From Isoalcanivorax indicus (lineage in GTDB: Bacteria > Pseudomonadota > Gammaproteobacteria > Pseudomonadales > Alcanivoracaceae): 64,000 bases of DNA. Where the stretch lies: positions 1,178,001-1,242,000 of the forward strand of contig NZ_QGMP01000001.1 of the NCBI RefSeq assembly GCF_003259185.1, read 5' to 3'. The notes under the pieces were generated by a model. It was not told the DNA's origin. It did no database searches and worked only from the letters and a program-made list of their open reading frames with translations. Of the stretch, positions 9,527-17,353 are shown one piece after another. Within the stretch, counting starts at the first letter, position 1. Each line of letters starts with the position of its first letter. The position numbers were made by a program, and so were the translations under genes.

Positions 9527-9956
9527 GCGGTTCTGGGAGCGCTTCCCGCTGGAGGCGCTGACCGCCGACGAGTGGGAAGCCCTGTGCGATGGCTGCGGGC
9601 GTTGCTGTCTGGTGCGTCTGGAAGACGAGGATACCGGCGAGGTCCACGCTACCCGTCTGGCCTGTCGCTTGCTGGACACGGACACCTGCCGCTGTACCGA
9701 CTATGCGCAGCGTCTGGCCAGGGTGCCGGGTTGTGTGCAGGTGACGCCGGAGGTGGCAGGCTGGGACTGGTTGCCGCGCACCTGTGCCTACCGCCGCCTG
9801 GCGCGCGGTGAGGCGCTGGCGGCCTGGCACCCGCTGATCAGCGGCGATCCTGGCAGCGTGCAGCGTGCGGGAGTGTCCATGCGCGGGCGGGTCATCAGCG
9901 AGACCGGCGTGGACGAAGAGGATTACCAGGACCATATCGTGCAGTGGCGCGATTGA
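9519..9956 (+). CDS. ycgN: YcgN-family cysteine-cluster protein
   Basis: The 145-residue protein of the UPF0260 family has a CDGCGRCC cluster near residue 24 and further cysteines (LACRLLDTDTCRC, then PGC and TCAYR), a spacing consistent with a metal or Fe-S site. The start at 9519 (MRERFWERFPLE) is the family's typical N-terminus and overlaps ycgL by eight bases. The C-terminal HIVQW is also conserved in the family. Function is unknown. Confidence 0.92.
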   Translation: MRERFWERFPLEALTADEWEALCDGCGRCCLVRLEDEDTGEVHATRLACRLLDTDTCRCTDYAQRLARVPGCVQVTPEVAGWDWLPRTCAYRRLARGEALAAWHPLISGDPGSVQRAGVSMRGRVISETGVDEEDYQDHIVQWRD

Positions 9957-10026
9957 CCCGGTTCACATGACGGCAATCTGCTATCATGCGGGCCCTGATG
10001 CCGGTGACAGACAGGAGAAGAAACGC

Positions 10027-10350
10027 GTGTCCGAAGACAGTTACATGATGGCCTGGCTGGCCTATCTGGGCGCGGCTGCGGTGATCGTTGCCGTGATCTG
10101 GTGGCTGACAGTGCGCTGGACAGTGTGGTTGAAACTGCCCTTGCGCGCGCTGTCCATCGCGGTGCTGTTCACGCCCTGGCTGGTGTCTGAAGACACCGAC
10201 ACCCTGGCGCCGGCCTGGATCATTACCCTCTTCGATGCCCTGATTCAGGCAGAAGGGCAGGCGCTGCGCGCCGGGTTGCCGTTACTGGCGGCCTGTGTGC
10301 TGGCGTTGCTGCTCGGTGGCCTGGTACTGCTGCTGCGACGCCGCCTATGA
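10027..10350 (+). CDS. Small two-helix membrane protein
   Basis: The product is 107 residues with a hydrophobic helix at about 10-28, another around 42-58, and a C-terminal one at about 83-103, followed by a positively charged RRRL end. The GTG start is supported by an AGGAG seven bases upstream; an upstream ATG in the same frame lacks such a site. It overlaps the HIT gene by four bases (ATGA). I do not recognise a family and predict only an inner-membrane location. Confidence 0.75.
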   Translation: MSEDSYMMAWLAYLGAAAVIVAVIWWLTVRWTVWLKLPLRALSIAVLFTPWLVSEDTDTLAPAWIITLFDALIQAEGQALRAGLPLLAACVLALLLGGLVLLLRRRL

Positions 10351-10811
10351 ACGACGCCAACGATTGCATCTTCTGCGCCATCGCCGCCGGGACCCTGCCG
10401 GCGAGCGTGATCTACGAGGATGAACTGGCGCTGGTCATCCTCGATCTGTTTCCTGTTCGTGAAGGGCATGCCCTGGTGATTCCGCGCCAGCACGCCCCCC
10501 TGGTGGAGCAGCTGGAGCCGCAGCTCATCAACCATATGATGGACCTGGCGCGGCGCACCATCGCCGCGCAGAAAGCCGCCGGTCTGGCGGTGAAGGGGCA
10601 CAATCTGGTCATCAACGATGGCAAGGCCGCCAATCAGCATGTGCCGCATGTGCACCTGCATGTGATCCCGCGCCGTGGCGGCGACACCCTGGCCATGATG
10701 TTCGGCTGGGCGACCCGGATGATGAATATCTTTGGCCTGGCGGCACGCCGTGACCGGCTGGATCGCCTGGCCGGGCTGCTGCGCGAGCGCTTCGAACCGC
10801 CGTCTATGTAA
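10347..10811 (+). CDS. HIT-family nucleotide hydrolase/transferase
   Basis: The 154-residue product has an N-terminal CIFCAI (zinc-type Cys pair) and the histidine-triad motif HVHLHV at residues 101-106, preceded by NQHVP. HIT proteins hydrolyse dinucleoside polyphosphates or nucleoside phosphoramidates such as AMP-lysine. The cytoplasmic protein is coupled to the membrane gene upstream by an ATGA overlap. The C-terminal tail (about residues 125-154) is longer than in HinT. Its end overlaps the end of the convergent small gene by eight bases. Confidence 0.9.
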   Translation: MNDANDCIFCAIAAGTLPASVIYEDELALVILDLFPVREGHALVIPRQHAPLVEQLEPQLINHMMDLARRTIAAQKAAGLAVKGHNLVINDGKAANQHVPHVHLHVIPRRGGDTLAMMFGWATRMMNIFGLAARRDRLDRLAGLLRERFEPPSM

Positions 10812-10983
10812 GGACGAAGTAGTCCACCACGATGGCCGCAACGGCCACCATCGCCACCATGCTTGCCAGTAACAACAGCAACCGCCATACCGGGCGAAAG
10901 GACGATGGCGCGGCTTCATAGTCGCGGCCATGAATACGCTCGTGCTGGCTGCGGGGGCGCTGGGGAGGGGTTTGTTCGGTCAT
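10804..10983 (-). CDS. Small single-pass membrane protein
   Basis: The product is 59 residues: a polar N-terminal half rich in Pro, Arg and Gln, then one transmembrane helix (about 33-57) ending nearly at the C-terminus. The start at 10983 has a GGAG about 12 bases upstream. No family is recognised. It is convergent with and overlaps the HIT gene. Confidence 0.6.
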   Translation of the reverse strand: MTEQTPPQRPRSQHERIHGRDYEAAPSSFRPVWRLLLLLASMVAMVAVAAIVVDYFVLT

Positions 10984-11052
10984 GGCTGACAGGATCTCCA
11001 GAGTGGGTCTTTCAGGGTGGCATCCCGGCCGCCAAGGGTACATGAACAGGCC

Positions 11053-11080
11053 AAAAAAAACGCCCCTTTCGGGGCGTTTT
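11053..11080 (-). terminator. Intrinsic terminator of the TRAP permease gene
   Basis: Stem AAAACGCCCC (11057-11066), loop TTTC, complement to 11080. The A-run at 11053-11060 reads as a U-tract on the minus strand. It sits 13 bp past the stop at 11093 and could also act on the plus strand. Confidence 0.85.
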
Positions 11081-11092
11081 CATGCCTGGCGA

Positions 11093-13240
11093 TCAGCCTC
11101 GGCCGACCTTCTGGAACAGCCACTCGTGCAGTCCGTCGAACCAGAGCGGCAGGAAGGTCACGGTAATCAGCGCCGTGAGCATCACCGCAATGGGCAACAG
11201 GAACTTCTCGTAGCGATCCCAGAAGGACCCGGTGGTGAGCTTGGCTTTCTCCACCTCGTCGTCGCCCACCACCTGTCGTGTCAACAGGTGGTTCAGCGCA
11301 ACGGGCGGTGTCAGGTACCCCAGCTCGAAGGCCACCAGCGTCATCATCCAGAAGTGCAGCGGGTCAATGCCGGCGGCAAAGGCCACCTGGGCAATGGTCG
11401 CGTTCACCAGGATCACCGCGCCGTAGGGGTCCATGATCATGCCGATGCCTACCAGCACCAGCATCAGCAGGGCAGCCGCCACCCAGACCGAAGCGAAGTC
11501 GGTCGGCATGGCTTCCATCAGGCCGGTGCGCTCGATGATGCCGCCCACGCTCACGGACAGGGCCATCAGCATCAGCAGGGCACCGATATGGCCGGTGGTT
11601 TCGTTGGTGGCGCGGCGCAGGGCCGGTTCGAAGCCGGTCGGGCGCGGATCGCCGCCCGCGGTATCTTCGAGTTCCAGACCCAGTTGATCGGCGCTCTTCT
11701 TCGAGAACACATACTCGTAGATCAGGATCGACAGCAGCACCACCGGCAGGATGATCGGCGCGGAGAACTCGTCCAGGCGGCGATCCAGCACATGGTTGAA
11801 GAACATGATGACGGCGGCCATCAGTACCACATAGGGGATCAGCGGACGCAGACGGCGAATGCTCTCCGGCAGCGCCTCACGGAACGGCGCGATGCGGGCC
11901 GGCTCCTTGCGGGCGAACTGCGAATAGATGAAGAACAGGAACGCGGTCAGGAAGAAGATCTTGATCCCTGAGCCAAACAGCTCGGCGGTGGTCACCTGGT
12001 TGTTCAGCGCGGCGATGATCACCACCAGCAGACAGGGCCGCAATACCACACCCATGGAGCCGGACATGGCGGTGGTGGCCAGAGCCATCTGCGGGCGAGC
12101 GCCAGCGCGCATCAGTTCGCTGTAGATCACGGCACCGGCCGCGATCACGAAGATCCCGGAGGCCCCGGTGTAGGCGGTGGGCACCGCAGTGACCAGCAGC
12201 ACCACGAAGCACAGCAGCTCCGGCGACATCTTCCACGGCCGCAGCACGTTGAACACCAGCTGCGCCATGCGGGTCTGCTTGAGCATCATCCCGATCCAGA
12301 TGTACAGGGCCAGGTTCAGGAACATGGTGGAGTGTTCCATCATCATGCCCAGGTAAACACTCATGCCGTGGTAGTACCCATCCAGCATGAAGCGCGAACC
12401 GGCAGACAGCGACATGAAGCCGTACAGCGGGATGGTGAGCAGGGCCTTGCCGTAGTTGCCGCCCTGCTCAAGATCCTTCGGTGGCTTCACCAGATGATAG
12501 ATGTTGATCGCAGCGAGCACCCCGAACCCGGTAATCCAGATCAGGTTGAGCCCGTAGTGACTGACCGATATGCCCTCCGCGATGCTCATCAACTGGCGCT
12601 CGCGGTACTGCACGGCGGAGACGAACAGCAGGGTGTTGGCGGACAGCAGGGCAATGGTCGACACATAGTGGTCGCGCACCGTACGCACCGGGCGAATGGC
12701 GATGTGGTGGCGACTCATGGTGGCGGTGGCGGCACAGATCAGCACCAGCAGCGTCAGCAGGGTGCGCCGACTCTCACCGATGGTGGTGATCATGCGGGAT
12801 ACGCCGACCTCCACGGTACGGAAGGCTTTCACTCCCGGCGTGACCCGTTCTTCTATGCGCTCGAAGCGTTGCCATCGCTCGTTACAGACCTGCACGGACC
12901 GCTCGATGGAGCGCCGGATGGCGTCCTCGTCGATATCGGTGCCGAACATGTCCGCCAGCGGATCATCGGCCATGTCGGCCTCGCGCTGGATGACCGTACG
13001 GCGGACCTGCTCATCGATATCAGGGTTGCGGTCACAGGTGGGTTCCCCCACCACGCCAGCGCCACGGAGCAGGAAGTACTCTTCCCAGGTGGCTTCGCCC
13101 ACGCGCAGGAGCTGCGAATGGATGATCTCGCCGGAGGCCACGAAGATGGTGATCAGCAGGATAATGAGGGTAGGGAGAGACGATATCCACTCGCCGACAG
13201 AGCGATTGGCTATCTTGAATGAAGACGACGCTGTAGTCAT
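11093..13240 (-). CDS. TRAP transporter fused small/large permease (DctQM type)
   Basis: The product is 715 residues, about the sum of a small (Q) and large (M) TRAP permease. The first ~300 residues hold about five membrane helices with a long soluble loop between the first two (about 45-155, very acidic with CNERWQRFER). The M part contains motifs such as TGASGIFVIAAGAVIYSELMRAGA and a conserved GMIMDPYGAVILVNA region, followed by ELGYLTPPVALNHLL, typical of DctM. It uses a sodium or proton gradient to import a ligand delivered by a periplasmic binding protein. The upstream genes (13473 and 14550) encode that binding protein and a TatT-like lipoprotein. A terminator lies between the binding-protein gene and this gene. 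Confidence 0.88.
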   Translation of the reverse strand: MTTASSSFKIANRSVGEWISSLPTLIILLITIFVASGEIIHSQLLRVGEATWEEYFLLRGAGVVGEPTCDRNPDIDEQVRRTVIQREADMADDPLADMFGTDIDEDAIRRSIERSVQVCNERWQRFERIEERVTPGVKAFRTVEVGVSRMITTIGESRRTLLTLLVLICAATATMSRHHIAIRPVRTVRDHYVSTIALLSANTLLFVSAVQYRERQLMSIAEGISVSHYGLNLIWITGFGVLAAINIYHLVKPPKDLEQGGNYGKALLTIPLYGFMSLSAGSRFMLDGYYHGMSVYLGMMMEHSTMFLNLALYIWIGMMLKQTRMAQLVFNVLRPWKMSPELLCFVVLLVTAVPTAYTGASGIFVIAAGAVIYSELMRAGARPQMALATTAMSGSMGVVLRPCLLVVIIAALNNQVTTAELFGSGIKIFFLTAFLFFIYSQFARKEPARIAPFREALPESIRRLRPLIPYVVLMAAVIMFFNHVLDRRLDEFSAPIILPVVLLSILIYEYVFSKKSADQLGLELEDTAGGDPRPTGFEPALRRATNETTGHIGALLMLMALSVSVGGIIERTGLMEAMPTDFASVWVAAALLMLVLVGIGMIMDPYGAVILVNATIAQVAFAAGIDPLHFWMMTLVAFELGYLTPPVALNHLLTRQVVGDDEVEKAKLTTGSFWDRYEKFLLPIAVMLTALITVTFLPLWFDGLHEWLFQKVGRG

Positions 13241-13420
13241 TGTTCACCCGGTTGTTGTTATCAGCACCCGGGCAGGCGCCGGGGCATGATGGATTGTAAA
13301 AGCCGGACGCCAAACTCGGCATCCCGGAGCATCGCCCGATTCTATGTGACCTGAGTCGCTATGCCTACTGCACAAGCGGCATTCAAAGCAGCTTTTCAGT
13401 AATTGCATGTCAGGGGAATG

Positions 13421-13447
13421 TAAAAACGGGGCCTGTATGGCCCCGTT
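13421..13447 (-). terminator. Intrinsic terminator after the binding-protein gene
   Basis: Minus-strand stem AACGGGGCC with a 5-nt loop and complement, followed by TTTTTA. It lies 26 bp past the stop at 13473 and separates the binding-protein gene from the permease gene, so the permease is probably expressed at lower level or from its own promoter. Confidence 0.8.
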
Positions 13448-13472
13448 CCGGTTTCGGGCGGTGCGGGTCAGC

Positions 13473-14489
13473 TTACTCGAGGTTCTCGCTGCATTCGCCG
13501 CGCGAGCTGTCCAGGCGGCAACGGATATTGCGCAGCAGGGACATCATTTCCTTGCTGTAGACGCCTTGCTCGGTCAGATCGATCCGGGCTTCGCGCATCA
13601 TCTCGTCGTAACGCAGGGTGTCGTCTTCGCTGACGCGGATCCAGCGATCGTCGCTGACATCGTTGTAGGCGTTGTCCACCACGGCCTGGGCCCGGTCATA
13701 GAGGTTCTCGAACATGTACTTGCGCGACCAGGCGGCAAAGCCTTCCGGCAGCTTGTCGTGGCGTGCAATCAGCTGCATGGTCAGCTGGCCCAGGGTGTAG
13801 TCGACGATGCCGCCGTCCGGGCCCATGCCACGATACAGTTCCAGCGCGCTGTAGGCCGCCATCGGGGCAAAGCAGATGTCCACACTGTGGTTGTTGAAGC
13901 GGCCGGAGAAGTTGGTGATATCGGACATCACCGGCGACATGCCGACGCGCGAGGCCATGCGGCCCTGGGCCACGTCATACTCCATCACCGCGATGGACTT
14001 GCCGGCCAGTGCGTTGACGTTGTTGATGCTCTGGTCCTTGACGAACAGATAGGCGGCCCCCATGGGCGCGATGCCGATCACCTCGTAAGGCCCGTGGCGC
14101 AGGTTTGGCGTGATACGCGGGTTCTCGCTGGAGAGCACCTGAACCACCATGCGCAGGGCGTCATAGTTGGGAATGGCGCCGATGGAGTCCAGGCTGCCGG
14201 TGTAGCTGTTCAACTGACGGCCGCGGATGCCGGTGATGGCGGCCACGTCGCACTGGCCACCGGTCAGTTCTTCGTAGGCGATGTTTTCATCGGTAAAGGC
14301 GCGCATGCGGAAATCGACGCCCTCGCCAAGCGCGGCAGTACGGTAGTCGCGCATCAGGTTAAAGATGTCACCGGAGCTGCCGATGATGTCGAACACACAC
14401 AGGCGAAGTTGAGTGTTGGCACTGGCCTGGGACGTAAAGCCCAGCGCCAGCGCGGCCACTGCCACGGAGAGAAAACGGGAAATGCGCAT
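13473..14489 (-). CDS. Putative solute-binding protein of TRAP locus (paralogue 1)
   Basis: The product is 338 residues with a Sec signal peptide (MRISRFLSVAVAALALGF, then ASA). The mature protein begins with a LCVFDI strand and has EELTGGQCDVAAITG and YRGMGPDGGIVDYTLGQLTM, which are the landmarks shared with two further paralogues in this window. It ends with IRCRL...GECSE. Four cysteines align in all three paralogues, consistent with disulfides in a periplasmic protein. Position between a TatT-like lipoprotein gene and a TRAP permease gene argues that this is the ligand-binding P component, though the sequence does not look like classical DctP. The start at 14489 has AGGAGG upstream; a start 33 bp earlier is possible but lacks a site. 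I recall the family as DUF6091. Confidence 0.75.
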   Translation of the reverse strand: MRISRFLSVAVAALALGFTSQASANTQLRLCVFDIIGSSGDIFNLMRDYRTAALGEGVDFRMRAFTDENIAYEELTGGQCDVAAITGIRGRQLNSYTGSLDSIGAIPNYDALRMVVQVLSSENPRITPNLRHGPYEVIGIAPMGAAYLFVKDQSINNVNALAGKSIAVMEYDVAQGRMASRVGMSPVMSDITNFSGRFNNHSVDICFAPMAAYSALELYRGMGPDGGIVDYTLGQLTMQLIARHDKLPEGFAAWSRKYMFENLYDRAQAVVDNAYNDVSDDRWIRVSEDDTLRYDEMMREARIDLTEQGVYSKEMMSLLRNIRCRLDSSRGECSENLE

Positions 14490-14549
14490 GGTTACTGCCT
14501 CCTGATCCGGTAGCGACCGCACCCCCGGTCGCTACCAAGCACGGTTAAG

Positions 14550-15581
14550 TTAGAGCAAATCGTCAATGTCAAAAGCGGGCTGGGAAGAGCGCTGATCGTC
14601 CCAGAAAGTCCCGAGGCCGCCAAACGGCGTACGTTTGCCTGTAGCTTCCGTCCACAAGCGATCTGAAACCCCCGTGATCAGGAATTCGGCCAGTGCGTCC
14701 AGCATGGCGTAGTTCTGATCGATATGTTGGTCGTTCTTGGCGAACTCGCGCACGGCGCGGCGAACCCGCTGTTCGTCACCGACGCTGTGCGCGGCGATGG
14801 CGAAGAGGGCGCTGGGCAGACGAACCCCCTGCTCGAAGCCCATGCGTACGGAGCGGTCCATCTCGCGCCACGGATCAGCGCCTTCCGGCGCGAACATGGG
14901 CAGGATGCTCCACAGGGCGGCGCGGGTGCCGTTGGGCACGCCCCACCACTTTTCGTTGTCCACACAGGCGGCGCCGCGTTCGACCTTGGCGGCGATATCA
15001 CGCGGGATGCCCAGTGAGGCGTCAGAGGCGCCGTCATTCAGCACCGCCTGGACACCGGCAATCTGGCCTACCAGCCAGACCAGCTCGTCGAAGTCAGTGC
15101 GCAGGCGCGGGCACTGGCCATTGTCGGCCTCGCCATATTGAGCCGTGGTGCGCTGGTAAGCCTTGTGATAACGCTGGGCGGTGACCCGCAGGTAGCGCTT
15201 CTGCATCGTCCGGGCATCCTGGGCCTCGGCCACACGGCCGTCCTTCAGCGCGCGGCTGTAACGCAGTTCCTGCTCCAGCGCGAGGGCTTCGGTACAGGTG
15301 GCGGCCACGGTGTAGACCAGGGGGGCCAGGCGATCCGGGTTGGAGCCCACGGCTTCGAAGGAGAGCAGCAGCGGGGTCAGGGCTTCACCGGTGGCGCAGC
15401 CCATGGCGACGTCATCGTCCATCAGGAGGTAGGGCACCATCTCGGCGCGACCATAGTTGATGAGCACGTCACCGGTGGTCTTGTAGATGATGCCGCAGCC
15501 CTGCAGCACAACCAGGAGTGAAGCCAGGAGAGCCAGCCGCAGACGGCTGAAGGAACCCAGCAATGTGGGGGACACGTTCAT
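14550..15581 (-). CDS. TatT-like lipoprotein of a TRAP transport system
   Basis: The 343-residue product has an N-terminal signal with lipobox LQGC (lipidated Cys at residue 29). The mature part is predominantly helical with MGCATGEALTPLLLSFEAV, SNPDRLAPLVYTVAATCTEA and a run of paired helices, the pattern of the TatT (T-component) lipoproteins of tetratricopeptide-associated TRAP systems. In those systems TatT, anchored in the periplasm, binds the solute-binding protein and is thought to help with hydrophobic ligands. It is first in a minus-strand order T-P-QM, 60 bp before the binding-protein gene. A GGAG site precedes the ATG. The family assignment rests on pattern, length and context. Confidence 0.65.
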   Translation of the reverse strand: MNVSPTLLGSFSRLRLALLASLLVVLQGCGIIYKTTGDVLINYGRAEMVPYLLMDDDVAMGCATGEALTPLLLSFEAVGSNPDRLAPLVYTVAATCTEALALEQELRYSRALKDGRVAEAQDARTMQKRYLRVTAQRYHKAYQRTTAQYGEADNGQCPRLRTDFDELVWLVGQIAGVQAVLNDGASDASLGIPRDIAAKVERGAACVDNEKWWGVPNGTRAALWSILPMFAPEGADPWREMDRSVRMGFEQGVRLPSALFAIAAHSVGDEQRVRRAVREFAKNDQHIDQNYAMLDALAEFLITGVSDRLWTEATGKRTPFGGLGTFWDDQRSSQPAFDIDDLL

Positions 15582-15681
15582 GTAGCGATCTCCGTATTAT
15601 TGTTCTGACTGTTGTCGTCACAGACAGTTGTAGTCACTGAGAGTAGTCCTGATACGACGGCAACAGTACCGAACGGTCATT

Positions 15682-15699
15682 ATTGGCACAAGCGCCAAT
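15682..15699. promoter_or_regulatory. Inverted repeat in divergent promoter region
   Basis: ATTGGC, six bases, GCCAAT. It lies in the 225-bp gap between the TatT-like gene and the UbiB-family gene, so it could be an operator for either. No regulator is implicated. Confidence 0.3.
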
Positions 15700-15731
15700 T
15701 ACAAAAAACAAAGCATGCAATTACAAACGCT

Positions 15732-15737
15732 TATACT
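15732..15737 (+). promoter_or_regulatory. Possible -10 element for UbiB-family gene
   Basis: TATACT, 69 bp before the start at 15807. The matching -35 position is poor. Confidence 0.25.
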
Positions 15738-15806
15738 ACCGGTGTAAGCTATCACTCGGCCCGGAACGGCCGCTCCACACATTGGAATTTAAGGTGATGA
15801 CTCCGG

Positions 15807-17174
15807 ATGAGTAAAAAGACTGAGGTTGAATTGATGCGCGAACGCATGGCCGCCCGCCGGGCCGGCCTCGTGCTGGCCCGGGATACGGCCCGGGGCGGGC
15901 TGCGTCTGCTGCAGACCGGCGCCGTACTGGCGCGTACCGGGGCAGGCTGGTTACTGGGTCAGCGGCCACCGCTGCCACGCCTGCTGCGTGAAACCTTCGA
16001 GTCACTGGGCACCACCTACATCAAACTGGGCCAATTTATCGCCAGCTCGCCCTCACTGTTCCCCGACGCCTATGTCGAGGAGTTTCAACAATGTCTTGAC
16101 CGCACACCGGCGCTGCCGTTCCACTTTATTCGCGATACCATCGAACGCGAGCTGGGCAAGCCACTGGAAACCCTGTACCGCCGCGTTGATCCCAAACCCC
16201 TGGCCTCGGCCTCCATCGCCCAGGTGCATGCCGCCACCCTGCATTCCGGCGAAGACGTGGTCATCAAGGTCCAGAAGCCCGGCGTCAGCACCGTGCTGCT
16301 GACCGACTTCAATTTTCTCTACTTTGCTGCTCGCGTGGTCGAAATGCTGACCCCGGGCCTGTCCCGCTCCGCCGTCTCGGGCGTGATCGAGGAACTGCAG
16401 GGCTCCATGCTCGAAGAGTGCGACTTCCTCAAGGAAGCCGGGCACCTGGAACAGTTCAACGCCTTCCTCGAACTGACCGGCAACGAACGCGCCGTGGCGC
16501 CGAAACCCTACCGCGAACTCACCACCACCCGTGTACTGACCATGGAGCGTTTTTATGGCGTGCCCCTGACCGACCTTGAGGTGCTGCGCCAGCACGTGGA
16601 TGACCCTGCCGAAACCCTGGTCAGCGCCCTCAATACCTGGTTCTCCAGCCTGATGCTGTGTGATTTCTTTCATGCCGACGTGCACGCCGGCAACCTCATG
16701 CTGCTCAAGGACGGCCGCGTCGGCTTTATCGACTTCGGCATGGTCGGCCGTATCCGCAAGAACACCTGGGAAGCCATGTCGCAATTTCTCGACGGCATCA
16801 GCAACGGCGATCACCGCACCGTGGCCGAAGCCATGATCACTATCGGCATGACCCGCGAGACCGTCAGCGTCGACGCCCTGACCCGCGACCTGCAACGCTT
16901 CCAGTCACGCCTTGAAAACGTCGATCCCGCCAGTCTGCTGGAAGGCAATCGCAACGAACGCGAAGTCAACCGCCTGCTCATGGATATCGTCAAGATTGGC
17001 GAACAACACGGCATCCGCTTTCCGCGCGAATTTGCCTTGTTGCTCAAACAGTTCCTCTACTTCGACCGCTACATCCAGGCCCTGGCCCCGGAACTCGACA
17101 TGTTCTCCGACACCCGCGTCGACATGTTCAGCGGCCTGGATGGTTTTCCTGCACCACCAGAACGTTTGCACTGA
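15807..17174 (+). CDS. UbiB/ABC1-family atypical kinase
   Basis: The 455-residue product belongs to the ABC1/ADCK/UbiB protein-kinase-like family, involved in ubiquinone synthesis or lipid trafficking. Visible signatures are YIKLGQ (KxGQ motif, residues 72-76), the Ala-rich loop ASASIAQVHAA, the IKVQ lysine strand, EECDF (ExD), FHADVHAGNLM and IDFGMVG (DFG equivalent). Unlike E. coli UbiB it has no clear C-terminal pair of membrane helices; it ends with GFPAPPERLH. It is far from ubi genes and lies between transport-locus genes, so a role in quinone synthesis is uncertain. It is convergent with the second binding-protein paralogue. Confidence 0.88.
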   Translation: MSKKTEVELMRERMAARRAGLVLARDTARGGLRLLQTGAVLARTGAGWLLGQRPPLPRLLRETFESLGTTYIKLGQFIASSPSLFPDAYVEEFQQCLDRTPALPFHFIRDTIERELGKPLETLYRRVDPKPLASASIAQVHAATLHSGEDVVIKVQKPGVSTVLLTDFNFLYFAARVVEMLTPGLSRSAVSGVIEELQGSMLEECDFLKEAGHLEQFNAFLELTGNERAVAPKPYRELTTTRVLTMERFYGVPLTDLEVLRQHVDDPAETLVSALNTWFSSLMLCDFFHADVHAGNLMLLKDGRVGFIDFGMVGRIRKNTWEAMSQFLDGISNGDHRTVAEAMITIGMTRETVSVDALTRDLQRFQSRLENVDPASLLEGNRNEREVNRLLMDIVKIGEQHGIRFPREFALLLKQFLYFDRYIQALAPELDMFSDTRVDMFSGLDGFPAPPERLH

Positions 17175-17205
17175 TCTGCCAGCCATACGCTCCGAGGTAG
17201 GTCGA

Positions 17206-17309
17206 CGGATGGCGATAAAGCTCTCCGGGACTGTGTGAGGCATGGATGCCGAACGCAAGCCCCCAGGGAAGGGTTCACGGCGTGTCCCGGAGAGCTTTAT
17301 CGCCATCCG
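17206..17309. repeat. 26-bp perfect inverted repeat with structured loop
   Basis: Arms 17206-17231 and 17284-17309 are exact complements over 26 bp (inner part GATAAAGCTCTCCGGGAC). The 52-nt interior holds GCATGGATGC and GGGTTCACGGCG. It sits between convergent stops (17174 and 17354). It could be a bidirectional transcription block or a dispersed repeat (REP/BIME-like); the interior resembles an intergenic repeat I recall from marine gammaproteobacteria. Confidence 0.7.
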
Positions 17310-17353
17310 GCGACCGGGCTACGAAGCACCCGTCTACCAGCGTGACAGCACCA

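Noticed and set aside
15682-15705. TTGGCAC as a sigma-54 -24 element
   Set aside because: The -12 TTGC at the required spacing is absent; the sequence is better described as an inverted repeat.
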